DNA of 64,000 nucleotides from Leifsonia poae (GTDB lineage Bacteria; Actinomycetota; Actinomycetes; Actinomycetales; Microbacteriaceae): NCBI RefSeq assembly GCF_027921845.1, contig NZ_BSEN01000003.1:287701-351700 (forward strand), read 5' to 3'. Positions 16,885 to 25,590 of the stretch are shown here, one piece after another (within the stretch, counting starts at the first letter, position 1; each line of letters starts with the position of its first letter). The translations under genes and the position numbers were made by a program. Below the pieces are notes generated by a model. The model was not told where the DNA came from. It worked only from the letters and a program-made list of their open reading frames with translations, and did no database searches.

Positions 16885-18183
16885 CTACTTGCTCGTCTTG
16901 TCCTGGATCATCTTCGCGACCTCGTCGAGCGTCGCCTGCGTCGAGGCCTTGCCCTGATAGAGCGCGAGCATCTTGTCGCTGATGTCGCTCGACAGGCCGG
17001 AGACGGATGCTTCGGTCGCGTAGTCCTCGAAGCCGATGTCGCGCATGTCGAGCAGCGTCTGCGCGTGCTCCGGGTAGCCGTCGAGAACGACCTTGTCGGC
17101 GCCCTTGATCGACGGGACCGCGTTGCCGCCCCCGGTGAGCCGCTTCGTCTGGCCCTCGGCCGAAAGGAAGTTGGTCCAGAACTCGAACGCGGCGTCCTTG
17201 TTCTTTGTCTTCGCGTTGATGGCGAGGTAGCTCACGGCCGTCCCGGTCGGGGCGGCCTTGCCGTCGGGCGTCGGCCACGGCGCGACGTCGTAGTCCTGCG
17301 GGTCCCCGGCCGACTTGACGGTGCCGATCGTGTAGCGACCCTGGATGAAGAAGCCGGCCTTGTGCGTCACGAAGATGCTGTCGGCGCCCGCGCCCTGCGG
17401 AAGGGTGTCGGCGACGACGAAGGTGCCGTTCTGGAAGTTCTTGGCCAGCACGTCCATGGCCGCGACGCTGGTCGGGTCGGTGTTGGCGACGAACTTCCCG
17501 GAGTCGTCGAACGCCTTGCCGCCCTGCGACGAGATCCAGCTGTAGTGGGTCGACCAGTAGTTCCAGAACATGGAACCGGTCAGGCCCGCCTTCTTCAGCT
17601 TCTTGTTCATGTCGAGGTACGCCTCGGTCGTCCACTTGCCCTCGGCGGCGAGCGTCGCGGGGTCGTCGGTCACGCCGGCCTTCTTCAGCGCCGCCTTGTC
17701 GTACCAGAGGGCATCCGGGTTGGAGTCGTTCGGGGCGGCGTAGATCTCGTCGCCCTTCTTCGTGGCTCCGAACAGGCCCTGGGCGAAGTCCTCGGGCTTG
17801 GTCTTGCTGGCGCTCGAGTTCATCAGCGAGGTGAGCGGCAGCAGCGCGTTCGAGTTCACGAACTGGCCGATCTTGTCGTCGCCGATGTAGAACACATCCG
17901 GAGCCGTGCCCGACACGAGCTGCGCGAGGAGCTTCGTGTGGTAGTCGCCGTAGTCGGCGACCGGCTGCAGCACCACCTTGATGTCCGGGTGGTCCTTCAT
18001 GAACTGGTTGTCGAAGTCCTTGTACCGGGCGATCTCCTCCGGAGTGCCCCAGGTGGACCAGACGACCGTCTTGGTGCCCGAACCCCCCGATCCGGATCCT
18101 GAACACGCGGCCATGCTGAGCGCAACCGCGACAGCCGCCCCCACGGCCACCAGCCTTCTCATCTTCGAGTCGACGCGAGACAT
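16885..18183 (-). CDS. Extracellular solute-binding lipoprotein of sugar ABC transporter
   Basis: A 432-residue family 1 (MalE-type) binding protein. The N-terminus MSRVDSKMRRLVAVGAAVAV leads to the lipobox SMAAC, so it is anchored outside the membrane. The mature part shows VVWSTWGTPEEIARYKDFDN and GLTGSMFWNYWSTHYSWIS, both typical of oligosaccharide binders. ATG at 18183 is used because GAGG lies 5 bases before it; the frame extends 34 codons further, across the operator. First gene of the SBP-permease-permease-hydrolase operon under the putative GntR site. Confidence 0.92.
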   Translation of the reverse strand: MSRVDSKMRRLVAVGAAVAVALSMAACSGSGSGGSGTKTVVWSTWGTPEEIARYKDFDNQFMKDHPDIKVVLQPVADYGDYHTKLLAQLVSGTAPDVFYIGDDKIGQFVNSNALLPLTSLMNSSASKTKPEDFAQGLFGATKKGDEIYAAPNDSNPDALWYDKAALKKAGVTDDPATLAAEGKWTTEAYLDMNKKLKKAGLTGSMFWNYWSTHYSWISSQGGKAFDDSGKFVANTDPTSVAAMDVLAKNFQNGTFVVADTLPQGAGADSIFVTHKAGFFIQGRYTIGTVKSAGDPQDYDVAPWPTPDGKAAPTGTAVSYLAINAKTKNKDAAFEFWTNFLSAEGQTKRLTGGGNAVPSIKGADKVVLDGYPEHAQTLLDMRDIGFEDYATEASVSGLSSDISDKMLALYQGKASTQATLDEVAKMIQDKTSK

Positions 18184-18248
18184 GCCTACCTCATTCCTTG
18201 AAGTGTCTCTTGCATTTCGGGGGCCACGATGCCGGGGCCGCTCCTGGT

Positions 18249-18285
18249 CTGTATTCTGTATACAGTAGGCAGACGCGTTATGCAA
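18249..18285 (-). promoter_or_regulatory. Promoter with GntR operator for the sugar ABC operon
   Basis: Reading the minus strand, TTGCAT (18285-18280), a 17-base spacer and an extended TG-TATACA -10 box (18262-18257) make a good sigma-A promoter. The 19-bp site CTGTATTCTGTATACAGTA (18249-18267, plus strand) covers the -10, so a bound regulator would block transcription. The site is identical to that at 12097-12115. Confidence 0.75.
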
Positions 18286-18320
18286 GCAATGAATGAGGCT
18301 GTGGTTCTAGGGGATCACAC

Positions 18321-18386
18321 TTCGTCGAGGGGCGGCAAACGCAGCCAAAACCGCGGTTTTGGCTGCGTTCGCCGCCCCTCAACGAA
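18321..18386. repeat. Dispersed palindrome family A, copy 3
   Basis: Almost perfect 66-bp palindrome, arms TTCGTCGAGGGGCGGCAAAC and matching right arm, core CCAAAACCGCGGTTTTGG. It lies 15 bases past the Gfo/Idh stop (minus strand) and upstream of the ABC promoter, so it isolates that operon from read-through. Confidence 0.85.
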
Positions 18387-18401
18387 ATACGGAACGGACG
18401 G

Positions 18402-19553
18402 TCAGCGCGGGCCGTAGGCGGGGACGGCGACCTCGGCGCCGCCGGCGAGGGCGGACTGGTGCGCACAGATGCCCGGGGCAGTCCAGGCGGCCGAGCGGTA
18501 GGCGTCGATCAGCGGCGGCCGGCCCTCGACGATACTCGATACGAATTCGTGCACGAGGAACGGGTGCGACCCTCCATGATGCGCCTCCACCCGAGCCGGC
18601 GACGGCATCCCCGGCAGCAGCACATCGGTCGGGCGCACGAAGGCCTGCAGCGCCTCGGGCAGCCGCTCAGGCGCATCGCGCGGCTCGAGAGAACGCGCCT
18701 CCACACGGTTACCGCGCTCACCGGATGCGGGCGGCAGCATGTCGTACGCCGTCATCGGCCCGACGTTGTCGATCGGCCACTCCACGCCGAGGCGCTCCCC
18801 GTAGAGCGAGAAGCCCTCGACATAGCTGCGCGCCGTCTGGAAGAACGACATCGTGACGTCGGCGAGCACGTCGCTGTCGCGCAAGGTGAACTGCCCGACC
18901 TCGGTCGGGAACGGATTGTCGAAGCCCCCTCCCGCGTTCGCCGGCGCGAGTCGACCCGCTCCCCGCGCACTCACGGAGGCGACAGTGGTGCCGAGCAGCG
19001 ACAGGATGGGCGAGAGCGCATGCGTGACGTAGTGCATCGGCGGGAACCCCTGCCAGTACAGCGGGAAGCCCTCGAGGTTCTGGATGTGGAACCCGCGGTA
19101 GAGCGCCAGGTCTCCGAAGGCCCCGGCCCTCAGCAGTTCGTCCACGGCGATGTACTCGCGGCCGAACACCGTGGTCTCCATCATCATGTAGTTGCGGCCG
19201 CTGCGCTCGGTCGCCGCGATGATGCGTTCGAGATCCTCCAGCGTCGTCGCCATCGGCACGGCGCACGCCACGTGCTTGCCCGCGTCGAGAGCCGCGACCA
19301 CCATGTCGGCATGCAGGAACACCGGCGCGAGGATGTGGACCGCATCGATCGCCGGATCGGTGAGCGCCTCGGAGAGGTCTGCGTACCCGGGGGCGAGACC
19401 GAACTCGTGGGCGACAGCCGCACGGCGCGCCGCGTCCGGCTCGACCAGGATCACGTCTGCCACGGCGGGGTGACTGCGGTAGATCGGCACGAAGTCGCGC
19501 CCGAACCCGAGGCCGACGACGGCGATGGTGAGAGGACTCGATCCACCATTCAT
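18402..19553 (-). CDS. Gfo/Idh/MocA family protein lacking the usual EKP lysine
   Basis: A 383-residue protein with an N-terminal Rossmann domain (AVVGLGFGRDF, residues about 10-20) and the C-terminal alpha/beta domain of the Gfo/Idh family, with PPMHYVTHALSPILSLL near residue 175. Relatives oxidise, reduce or epimerise sugars with NAD(P), and some are NAD-dependent glycosidases. The usual catalytic EKP motif is replaced by AVP in ACAVPMATTLED, so ordinary hydride-transfer chemistry with that lysine is not expected. GGGAGGG lies before the ATG. It sits at the edge of the D-arabinan block but has no LacI-type site; its sugar is unknown. Confidence 0.8.
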   Translation of the reverse strand: MNGGSSPLTIAVVGLGFGRDFVPIYRSHPAVADVILVEPDAARRAAVAHEFGLAPGYADLSEALTDPAIDAVHILAPVFLHADMVVAALDAGKHVACAVPMATTLEDLERIIAATERSGRNYMMMETTVFGREYIAVDELLRAGAFGDLALYRGFHIQNLEGFPLYWQGFPPMHYVTHALSPILSLLGTTVASVSARGAGRLAPANAGGGFDNPFPTEVGQFTLRDSDVLADVTMSFFQTARSYVEGFSLYGERLGVEWPIDNVGPMTAYDMLPPASGERGNRVEARSLEPRDAPERLPEALQAFVRPTDVLLPGMPSPARVEAHHGGSHPFLVHEFVSSIVEGRPPLIDAYRSAAWTAPGICAHQSALAGGAEVAVPAYGPR

Positions 19554-19582
19554 GCGACCCTCCCGTGCCGAGCAATAAAAGT

Positions 19583-19649
19583 TCCGTTGAGGGGTGGCAA
19601 AGTCGGCCTGCAGCGGCGTGTTTAGGCCGATTCGCCGCCCCTCAACGGA
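19583..19649. repeat. Dispersed palindrome family A, copy 4
   Basis: Arms TCCGTTGAGGGGTGGCAAA and TTCGCCGCCCCTCAACGGA, loop with GCGTGTTTAGGCC. It lies 10 bases past the stop of the isomerase gene (minus strand) and before the Gfo/Idh start. The outermost base pair differs from copy 2 on both arms, so base pairing is kept. Confidence 0.8.
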
Positions 19650-19659
19650 GTGGATTGGG

Positions 19660-21297
19660 TCAGACGGCGACGTCGCCGCAGAGGTGCACGATCACGCCGA
19701 GCTCGTTGAAGAGCGCGGCCTTGGCGAGGAGCGCGCGGTCGGCTCCGTCGGCATCCGGTGCATAGGCGACCTGCGCGTGGTTCGCCTTGTGGCGGGCCAT
19801 CAGCTGGTCGCGGCTCACCCCGTCGAGCACGGCGTGCATGATCGGCCACTGCGGGTCGGTCGCATCGAGCCGACGCTGCGTCTCCTCAGCCGGCAGCTCC
19901 ACGACGTGGCCGCGGCCGAGGTCGACGTGCAGCACGCCTTCCATGATGAACACGCGCGACCAGACGATCTCGCCCGGCTTGGAGACTCCGCTCAGCGTCC
20001 CGCCGCCGAGCGGGAAGAACATCGGCGGCTGACGCATGCTGTAGCTCTTGTCGTAACCACCGTTGTGCGAGGCCGGCACCGATCCCGAGATCTCGAAGAC
20101 CCACACGAACTCGCCGCCGTACTCCTCGCCCCACCGGATGTCGTGCAGCGTGTTGGCGGGGTCGAAGCCCATCGCGTTCCAGACGCGGTTCGTCACCAGC
20201 GCGTCGACGGCTACGCCCTCGTCGACCTCGTTGAAGTGCGGAACAGCCTGGCCTGCGTAGAGCTCGCGCGAACCGTCGCGGCTGAACACAGGCGGGCGCT
20301 CGACGTTGTTGAGCAGGCCCTCGGCCAGGTCGCTGGCGGGCACCGTGTCCTTCAGCCCCTGCTGGTACTGGATGCCGACGGCATCCAGCCCGAAATCGTC
20401 GCTGATGCGCAGAGCTGCGATGTACATCTTGAACTGGCTGCACACCTGGTCCTCGGTCAGCTCCGTCGCCTCGTCGGTGCCGAAGTGGAACGTGAACCCG
20501 CGCTCGTCGAGCCAGCGACGCACCTGCTGGGCTTCCTCATCGCTGACCTTCTTCATCTCGGCCACGAGCGCGCTCTGCGAGAGTCGTTCCTTGTAGATCC
20601 CGAGCGGGTTGAGCAGCTCGTCGTCGATGATCGCGTTGTACATGCCCATGCAGCCCTCGTCGAACACGCCGACGATGGCCTTCTCGTCGGCGAGCTGGCG
20701 AGCGAGGGCGACACCGAGCTCTACCTCGGGCGCCTCCGGGTCGAGCGCCGGCAGATCGCGCACGTGCGACTGATCATGCTCGATCGTTCCGGTCTCGAGC
20801 CAGGTGCGCAGTCCATCACGCGCCCATTCGTCAGTGAAGTCGGGACTCCACAGCGCCGAGTAGTCGACGCCGGCTTTGGTCATGCTTCCGGTGAGGTTGA
20901 GCAGACCGACCAGCCCGGGGAAGTCGCCGGCCCAGTTCGCCACGACCAGGATGGGGCCCTGGTGCGTGCGCAGACCCGCGAGCACATGGTGGCTGTACTG
21001 CCACACGGCGTCGACGACCACGAGCGGCGCCGTCGACGGGATGCCTTTGAACACCTCGATGCCCGCACGCTGACTGTCGATGAAGCCGTGGTTCTTGACC
21101 GGATCGAACGCGTGCCCGCGCTCCACCGACCAGCCGAGGTCGCCGATCGCGGCCGCGAAGTCGCGCTCGAGCTGCTCCTGGGTCGGCCAGCACTTGACGT
21201 TCGCGCTCGGGCGCAGGTCGCCGCTCGCCACGGTGTAGACGGTTCGCGGCCGCGCCTCCGGCCGGGTGAGCGGCTGAGGCAGGGTGTACGTGGTCAT
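19660..21297 (-). CDS. L-fucose/D-arabinose isomerase-like protein
   Basis: A 545-residue protein of the L-fucose isomerase-related group (COG2407 type). Early landmarks are VFKGIPSTAPLVVVDAVWQY and ILVVANWAGDFPGLVGLLNL. Putative metal ligands match the fucose isomerase pattern: Glu in FNEVDEG (about 357), Asp in LHDIRWGEEYG (about 385) and His in HKANHAQVAY (about 507). L-fucose isomerase also turns D-arabinose into D-ribulose, which fits the adjacent GH116, GH172, GH183 and FGGY kinase genes. GGAGGAATCACCAC precedes ATG 21297. It lies 32 bases behind the GH116 gene, hence in the same LacI-controlled operon. The precise sugar is inferred from context. Confidence 0.75.
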   Translation of the reverse strand: MTTYTLPQPLTRPEARPRTVYTVASGDLRPSANVKCWPTQEQLERDFAAAIGDLGWSVERGHAFDPVKNHGFIDSQRAGIEVFKGIPSTAPLVVVDAVWQYSHHVLAGLRTHQGPILVVANWAGDFPGLVGLLNLTGSMTKAGVDYSALWSPDFTDEWARDGLRTWLETGTIEHDQSHVRDLPALDPEAPEVELGVALARQLADEKAIVGVFDEGCMGMYNAIIDDELLNPLGIYKERLSQSALVAEMKKVSDEEAQQVRRWLDERGFTFHFGTDEATELTEDQVCSQFKMYIAALRISDDFGLDAVGIQYQQGLKDTVPASDLAEGLLNNVERPPVFSRDGSRELYAGQAVPHFNEVDEGVAVDALVTNRVWNAMGFDPANTLHDIRWGEEYGGEFVWVFEISGSVPASHNGGYDKSYSMRQPPMFFPLGGGTLSGVSKPGEIVWSRVFIMEGVLHVDLGRGHVVELPAEETQRRLDATDPQWPIMHAVLDGVSRDQLMARHKANHAQVAYAPDADGADRALLAKAALFNELGVIVHLCGDVAV

Positions 21298-21329
21298 GTG
21301 GTGATTCCTCCGATGGTGTGGTGAAACGG

Positions 21330-23870
21330 TCAAAGACGATCGGGCGCCGCGAGGGCGACGATGTCCCCCGCCCGCGCAGAGACGCTGTGGGCGCGAGAGG
21401 TCCCGCCATCCGGATGCTCGAAGCGCACTTCGTCGAGATCAAGGCGGCCGCCGAGCAGGTGCAGCCGGACGCCCGACACGTCCGACAGCACCTCTCCCCA
21501 GCCCGAGCCCGTGGTGAAGATCACGCGAAGCTCACCGTCGCGGATGGCCGCCGCGTGCGGCGCGAAGGCGATGCGACGCTCCGAGGCGTGATAGTCGACG
21601 CCGGTGAGGGCGAGCACCAGTCCCCAGCTCGCGAGCGAGCGCGCGTAGTGGTTGCCGCACTCGACCTCGTTCCACGGATTGCGGCGGTGGCCGTCGTGAC
21701 GGTCGCGGACCGCGCGCACGATCTCGAGCCCCTCGTCGGCGAGGCCCTCGTAGACGAGGTGTGTTGCCACCTGGTACTCGATGCCCGACCACACTTCGTC
21801 CGAGTACACGAACGGGATGCGCGGCCGGCCGCCACGCGGCCACGAGCAGAGCAGCAGCCCCGCCTCGTCGTTGAGCGCGTAGGTGCGCTGCACGCTGACG
21901 TGAGCGGTGAGGTCGGCGCGGAAGTTGTGCTCGTGGATCGCCTTCACCGCGCTGCGCACATGGTCGGCCGGGAGTACGTGCCCCAGTCCTGCGACGTGCG
22001 CCAGCAGCTGTCCGAAGACCTGATCGCTGAGGCACCCGGTGCCGTACTGATACCGGCGGGCGTCGAGGTCGTCGAGACGCTGCTCGTAGTACTCGCCGTT
22101 GAACAGCAGCGCGTCCATGCGCTCGGCTCCGCGCGTCGCCGCGTCGCGGTAGCGTTCGGCGATGTCGGTATCCCCCACGTGCGCCGCCATCGCGGATGCG
22201 GCGGTCAGCGCCGCGAAGAACATCGAGTTGGCCAGGGAGTTCGCCCCGTAGAACTCGATGTCGTAGGTGTTGTGCTGCTTGCTGTCGAGAACCCCGTCGC
22301 CGTCGGAGTCCCACTCCGAGAAAGCGAAGTCGACCGCCCGCACGACCGCCGGCCAGACGTCGGCGAGGAACGTGTCGTCGCCGCTGAACCGCCATTCGCG
22401 ATACACGCGGACAACAGCGCCGAGCTGACCGTCGACCGCGGGGTGGAAGTCCCACGGCTCATTGCCGAACACGCTGTTCGCGCGGAAGTTCATGCGGCCG
22501 TCGTCACGCGTCTCGTGCAGGAACTCCGTGCGCCTGGCACTTCGCTCGAGCTCCGGGAACAGATGAGCGAGCGTCTGAGCGTAGTTCCAGACGTGCGTGC
22601 AGGTCCCCTCGCAACTGCCGGAATGGTCGAAGCTGCCCTCCCAGGCGGCGAACACGCCGCCCGCGAGGCGGAAGCAGGTCGTGCTGCGCGCCGCGACGAG
22701 GGTGGACATCGTTGCGTCGACGACCTCCGGAGGAAGCGTGCCGTCGTACATCGCCCGATGGAACTCGCGGGTGGCGGACTCGAGCTCGGCCAGATTGTCG
22801 GCGAGATGACGCGCCGCCGCCCACGCGTCGGCGAACGCCGTCGCGTAGTGATTGCGCACGATCTGGTCGTCGTTGCCATTGTCGAGGTTGATGTTCCCGT
22901 GCCATGCCCGGCGACGGTTCGGAAAGCTCCACGACAGCTGGAACTCGAAATCGCGACTCTCGCCCGGCTCGATCCGATGCACGATGCCGAGCGAGCCCAC
23001 GCGGAGCTTGGTGAACCAGTCGGGGTACGGCGGCTCGTCGATGCTGAATGCCGTCTCCCGCTCCAGCAGACCGTCTGCGCTGAGGTCGTCCCAGAACACC
23101 TGCACGCCGTCTTGCCAGAAACCGGAGAGCCACTGCGGTTTCACGGTCACCGACTCGTCGGTGGTGGTCAGTGCCGCCGTGCCGAACCTCGGGTCGTCGG
23201 CCGGGAGGTCCGTGCCGAAGCGGAGTCCGCGCAACCGGCCGTCGTCGGTGAACTCCACCGTGGGCTCTCCCGCATACTCGGGGAAATGGAAGACGTTGCG
23301 GCCGGTGATCCCGATCGGGTTGGCGAGTGATCCGACGACGGTCACGTCGACCGGTGCGGTCGTGGTATTCGTCACCGTGTAACGCAGTACCGCGCCCGGG
23401 ATGCCGGACGCGTCGGCGTCGAGGGGGACCAGGGGCGTGAATGCCGTGAGCCTGACCTGCACCGGGAGGTCGTCGTCGTCGAAGTCGATGGTGAGCAGCG
23501 GGTACTCGCCGCGCATCCGGCTCCCGGCAAGACGCGGGAGCCCGGCCATTCGCCCGGCGTCGTAGCCCTGGTCGCCTTCGTGCGGGCCGGGAATGCGTGC
23601 CTCCAGGATGCGCGTGACCGGCTCGCGCGCGGCCGCTGAACCGGATGCATCGGCCACCGCCGCCCGGATCGCGAAGCACGTGAAAGGCAGCGTGGCGCCC
23701 TTGTCGGGTTGATTCGCGAGCTCCCAGTCGCGCAGGTCGCCGCGGGATCCGATGGACACGTTTCCGGTGCCGATCCCACCGAGGGGGAAGGCGGCGACGG
23801 TGGCCGTGGGCCCCAGCTCGCGGCCGGCGCGGATGACCGCCGTCGCCCCGCTGCTCGTGCTCGTCGCCAT
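21330..23870 (-). CDS. Glycoside hydrolase family 116 (GBA2-type)
   Basis: An 846-residue cytosolic enzyme. The N-terminal beta domain starts with the GH116 hallmark FPLGGIGTGNVSIGSRGDLR followed by DWELANQPDKG. The C-terminal (alpha/alpha)6 barrel carries CEGTCTHVWNYAQ (about 418-430) and HNTYDIEFYGANSL (about 533-546), the acidic catalytic regions of the family. GH116 includes beta-glucosidases, beta-xylosidases and, in Microbacterium, an exo-D-arabinofuranosidase acting on mycobacterial arabinan. The neighbours here favour that last role. ATG 23870 has GAGGAGCGTCG upstream. A LacI-type operator sits 36 bases upstream, and the isomerase follows on the same transcript. Confidence 0.88.
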   Translation of the reverse strand: MATSTSSGATAVIRAGRELGPTATVAAFPLGGIGTGNVSIGSRGDLRDWELANQPDKGATLPFTCFAIRAAVADASGSAAAREPVTRILEARIPGPHEGDQGYDAGRMAGLPRLAGSRMRGEYPLLTIDFDDDDLPVQVRLTAFTPLVPLDADASGIPGAVLRYTVTNTTTAPVDVTVVGSLANPIGITGRNVFHFPEYAGEPTVEFTDDGRLRGLRFGTDLPADDPRFGTAALTTTDESVTVKPQWLSGFWQDGVQVFWDDLSADGLLERETAFSIDEPPYPDWFTKLRVGSLGIVHRIEPGESRDFEFQLSWSFPNRRRAWHGNINLDNGNDDQIVRNHYATAFADAWAAARHLADNLAELESATREFHRAMYDGTLPPEVVDATMSTLVAARSTTCFRLAGGVFAAWEGSFDHSGSCEGTCTHVWNYAQTLAHLFPELERSARRTEFLHETRDDGRMNFRANSVFGNEPWDFHPAVDGQLGAVVRVYREWRFSGDDTFLADVWPAVVRAVDFAFSEWDSDGDGVLDSKQHNTYDIEFYGANSLANSMFFAALTAASAMAAHVGDTDIAERYRDAATRGAERMDALLFNGEYYEQRLDDLDARRYQYGTGCLSDQVFGQLLAHVAGLGHVLPADHVRSAVKAIHEHNFRADLTAHVSVQRTYALNDEAGLLLCSWPRGGRPRIPFVYSDEVWSGIEYQVATHLVYEGLADEGLEIVRAVRDRHDGHRRNPWNEVECGNHYARSLASWGLVLALTGVDYHASERRIAFAPHAAAIRDGELRVIFTTGSGWGEVLSDVSGVRLHLLGGRLDLDEVRFEHPDGGTSRAHSVSARAGDIVALAAPDRL

Positions 23871-23905
23871 CGACGCTCCTCGGATCATCTGCGTTTCAAA
23901 AGAGG

Positions 23906-23948
23906 TGAAATCGGTTTCAAGTATGTCGACTATTTTGGCTCAATGCAA
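23906..23948 (-). promoter_or_regulatory. Promoter and LacI operator of the GH116-isomerase operon
   Basis: On the minus strand TTGCAT (23948-23943), 17-base spacer, CATACT (23925-23920), then directly TGAAACCGATTTCA (23919-23906). The palindrome is the same as those before the kinase, GH172 and GH183 genes. An operator just behind the -10 box implies repression. Confidence 0.75.
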
Positions 23949-24015
23949 GCCCATGGATCAGTCGAACACAAGCCCGGAGCCGCTGAAATCGATACAGCAG
24001 GGCGGCCGCGCTCGC

Positions 24016-25524
24016 TCAGACGGCGACGGACTCCCGCGCACTTCTCTCCTGCCACGCGGCGAGGGCGTGCGCGACCGACTCCGTGGCCGGATACAGCTCG
24101 CGGTACAGGGCGTACAGCTCGTCGTACTGGCGCACGATCTCCGCGCGCGGCTCGCGCTCCTCGACGACGGGGTTCCACGTGCCGATGTCGGCGGGACCCA
24201 CCGCGGCGGCCGCGAGGAAGGCGGCGCCGAGGCTCGCGCCCACGACCAGGGCCGGGATGGCCTGCCGGCGACCGGTCACATCCGACACGATCTGCGTCCA
24301 GAGAGTCCCCTGCGCGCCGCCACCGACCGCGACGATCCGGTCGATGCGGCCGCCTGCCTGCTCCATCACCTCGATGTTGTGCCGCACGCCGAACGCGGTC
24401 GCCTCGAGGGCGGCCCGGTACAGATCGCCCCGGGTGTGGCTGAGCGTGAGGCCGGCGATGACGCCCCGGGCATCCGGATCCGGGATCGGTGTGCGTTCGC
24501 CCGCAAAGTACGGGAGCATCACGATCCCGTTTGCCCCGGGAGCGGAGGCCTCGGCCTGCGCGATCAGCTCGGGGTAGCCGGGAGAGCCGAAGAGGTCACG
24601 CAGCCAGGCCGTGATCGCACCGGACGTCGCCATGCCACCGGCGAGATTGTGCGTTCCAGGGAGCGCGCCCACTGTTCCCCAGAGAGTCGGCGAAGTGACC
24701 GGCTCGGGCACGGTGTTCACCAGGAACATCGTGGTGCCATACATCAGCATCAGGTCGCCGTCGTTCTGCGCGCCGACGCTGAGCGCCTCCGACCATGCGT
24801 CGATCGTGCCCGCGATGACCGGAGCGCCGACGGGGAGCCCGGTCTCGGCGGCCGCAGCGGCGGTGACCCTGCCGGCGATCTCCCCCGGCCACACCAGCGG
24901 CGGCAGTTCGATCGACGGGGCGACGAGCGAAGCCCACGGCCGGTACCAGTCCTGCGCGGCGGCGTCGTGCATGGGCGTGCACTGGCTGGCCGAGTGATGA
25001 TCGAGGTAGTAGGCGCCGGTGAGCCGGAAGCCCAGCCACGAGCTCGGCATGAACAGGCGTCGGGCGGCGGCGGCGACCTCCGGCTCGTTCTCGGTCAGCC
25101 ACGCGAGCTTGGGGCCGACGGCCTGCGTGGAAAGCGAGGAACCGCAGCGCTCGCGAATCGCGTCTGCGCCGCCGAGCTCGTCGGTGAGGCGCTCGATCTG
25201 GTCGGTGGCACGCGTATCTATCCCATAGAGGATCGCGGGGCGAAGCGGAGTGCCGTCAGCATCGGTCACCAGCACGCACGGCCCCATGCCGCTCACGCCG
25301 ACCGAGACGACCTCGGCATCGCGGCCGTTCGCCAGAAGCTCGCGGACGATGCCGACGAATTCGCTCCACCAGATCTCGGCTTCCATCTCGACGTGACCGG
25401 GGAACGGTCGCTCGACGCGGTGCTCACGGGTGGCGGTGGCGATGACGTCTCCCTCGACCCCCACGAGCACGCCCTTGCTGCTCGAGGTTCCGATGTCGAC
25501 GCCGACGACGGCGGCTCTGCTCAT
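24016..25524 (-). CDS. FGGY family carbohydrate kinase (xylulokinase/ribulokinase type)
   Basis: A 502-residue sugar kinase with two actin-like domains. The N-terminus VVGVDIGTSSSKGVLV is the phosphate-1 motif; GIDTRATDQIERL, GTIDAWSEALSVG and AVGGGAQGTLWTQIVSDV mark the substrate and adenosine sites. It would phosphorylate a ketopentose. In this setting D-ribulose made by the isomerase is the best guess; D-xylulose is the alternative. Transcription probably starts at the ATG itself: GATGGT lies 6 bases upstream and there is no ribosome site. A LacI operator fills the promoter spacer. Confidence 0.88.
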   Translation of the reverse strand: MSRAAVVGVDIGTSSSKGVLVGVEGDVIATATREHRVERPFPGHVEMEAEIWWSEFVGIVRELLANGRDAEVVSVGVSGMGPCVLVTDADGTPLRPAILYGIDTRATDQIERLTDELGGADAIRERCGSSLSTQAVGPKLAWLTENEPEVAAAARRLFMPSSWLGFRLTGAYYLDHHSASQCTPMHDAAAQDWYRPWASLVAPSIELPPLVWPGEIAGRVTAAAAAETGLPVGAPVIAGTIDAWSEALSVGAQNDGDLMLMYGTTMFLVNTVPEPVTSPTLWGTVGALPGTHNLAGGMATSGAITAWLRDLFGSPGYPELIAQAEASAPGANGIVMLPYFAGERTPIPDPDARGVIAGLTLSHTRGDLYRAALEATAFGVRHNIEVMEQAGGRIDRIVAVGGGAQGTLWTQIVSDVTGRRQAIPALVVGASLGAAFLAAAAVGPADIGTWNPVVEEREPRAEIVRQYDELYALYRELYPATESVAHALAAWQERSARESVAV

Positions 25525-25530
25525 GGCAGT

Positions 25531-25559
25531 ACCATCGCAGAAATCGATTTCATCGTCAA
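25531..25559 (-). promoter_or_regulatory. Leaderless kinase promoter with LacI operator in the spacer
   Basis: Minus strand: TTGACG (25559-25554), 17-base spacer holding the perfect palindrome GAAATCGATTTC (25540-25551), GATGGT (25536-25531), then six bases to the kinase ATG. A bound LacI protein would sit between the -35 and -10 boxes. Confidence 0.8.
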
Positions 25560-25590
25560 GCGGCGACGAATGCGCGGACGAGGTGGCGGG

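Noticed and set aside
18183-18285. N-terminal extension of the sugar-binding protein to 18285
   Set aside because: It would cover the promoter and operator and hide the signal peptide.
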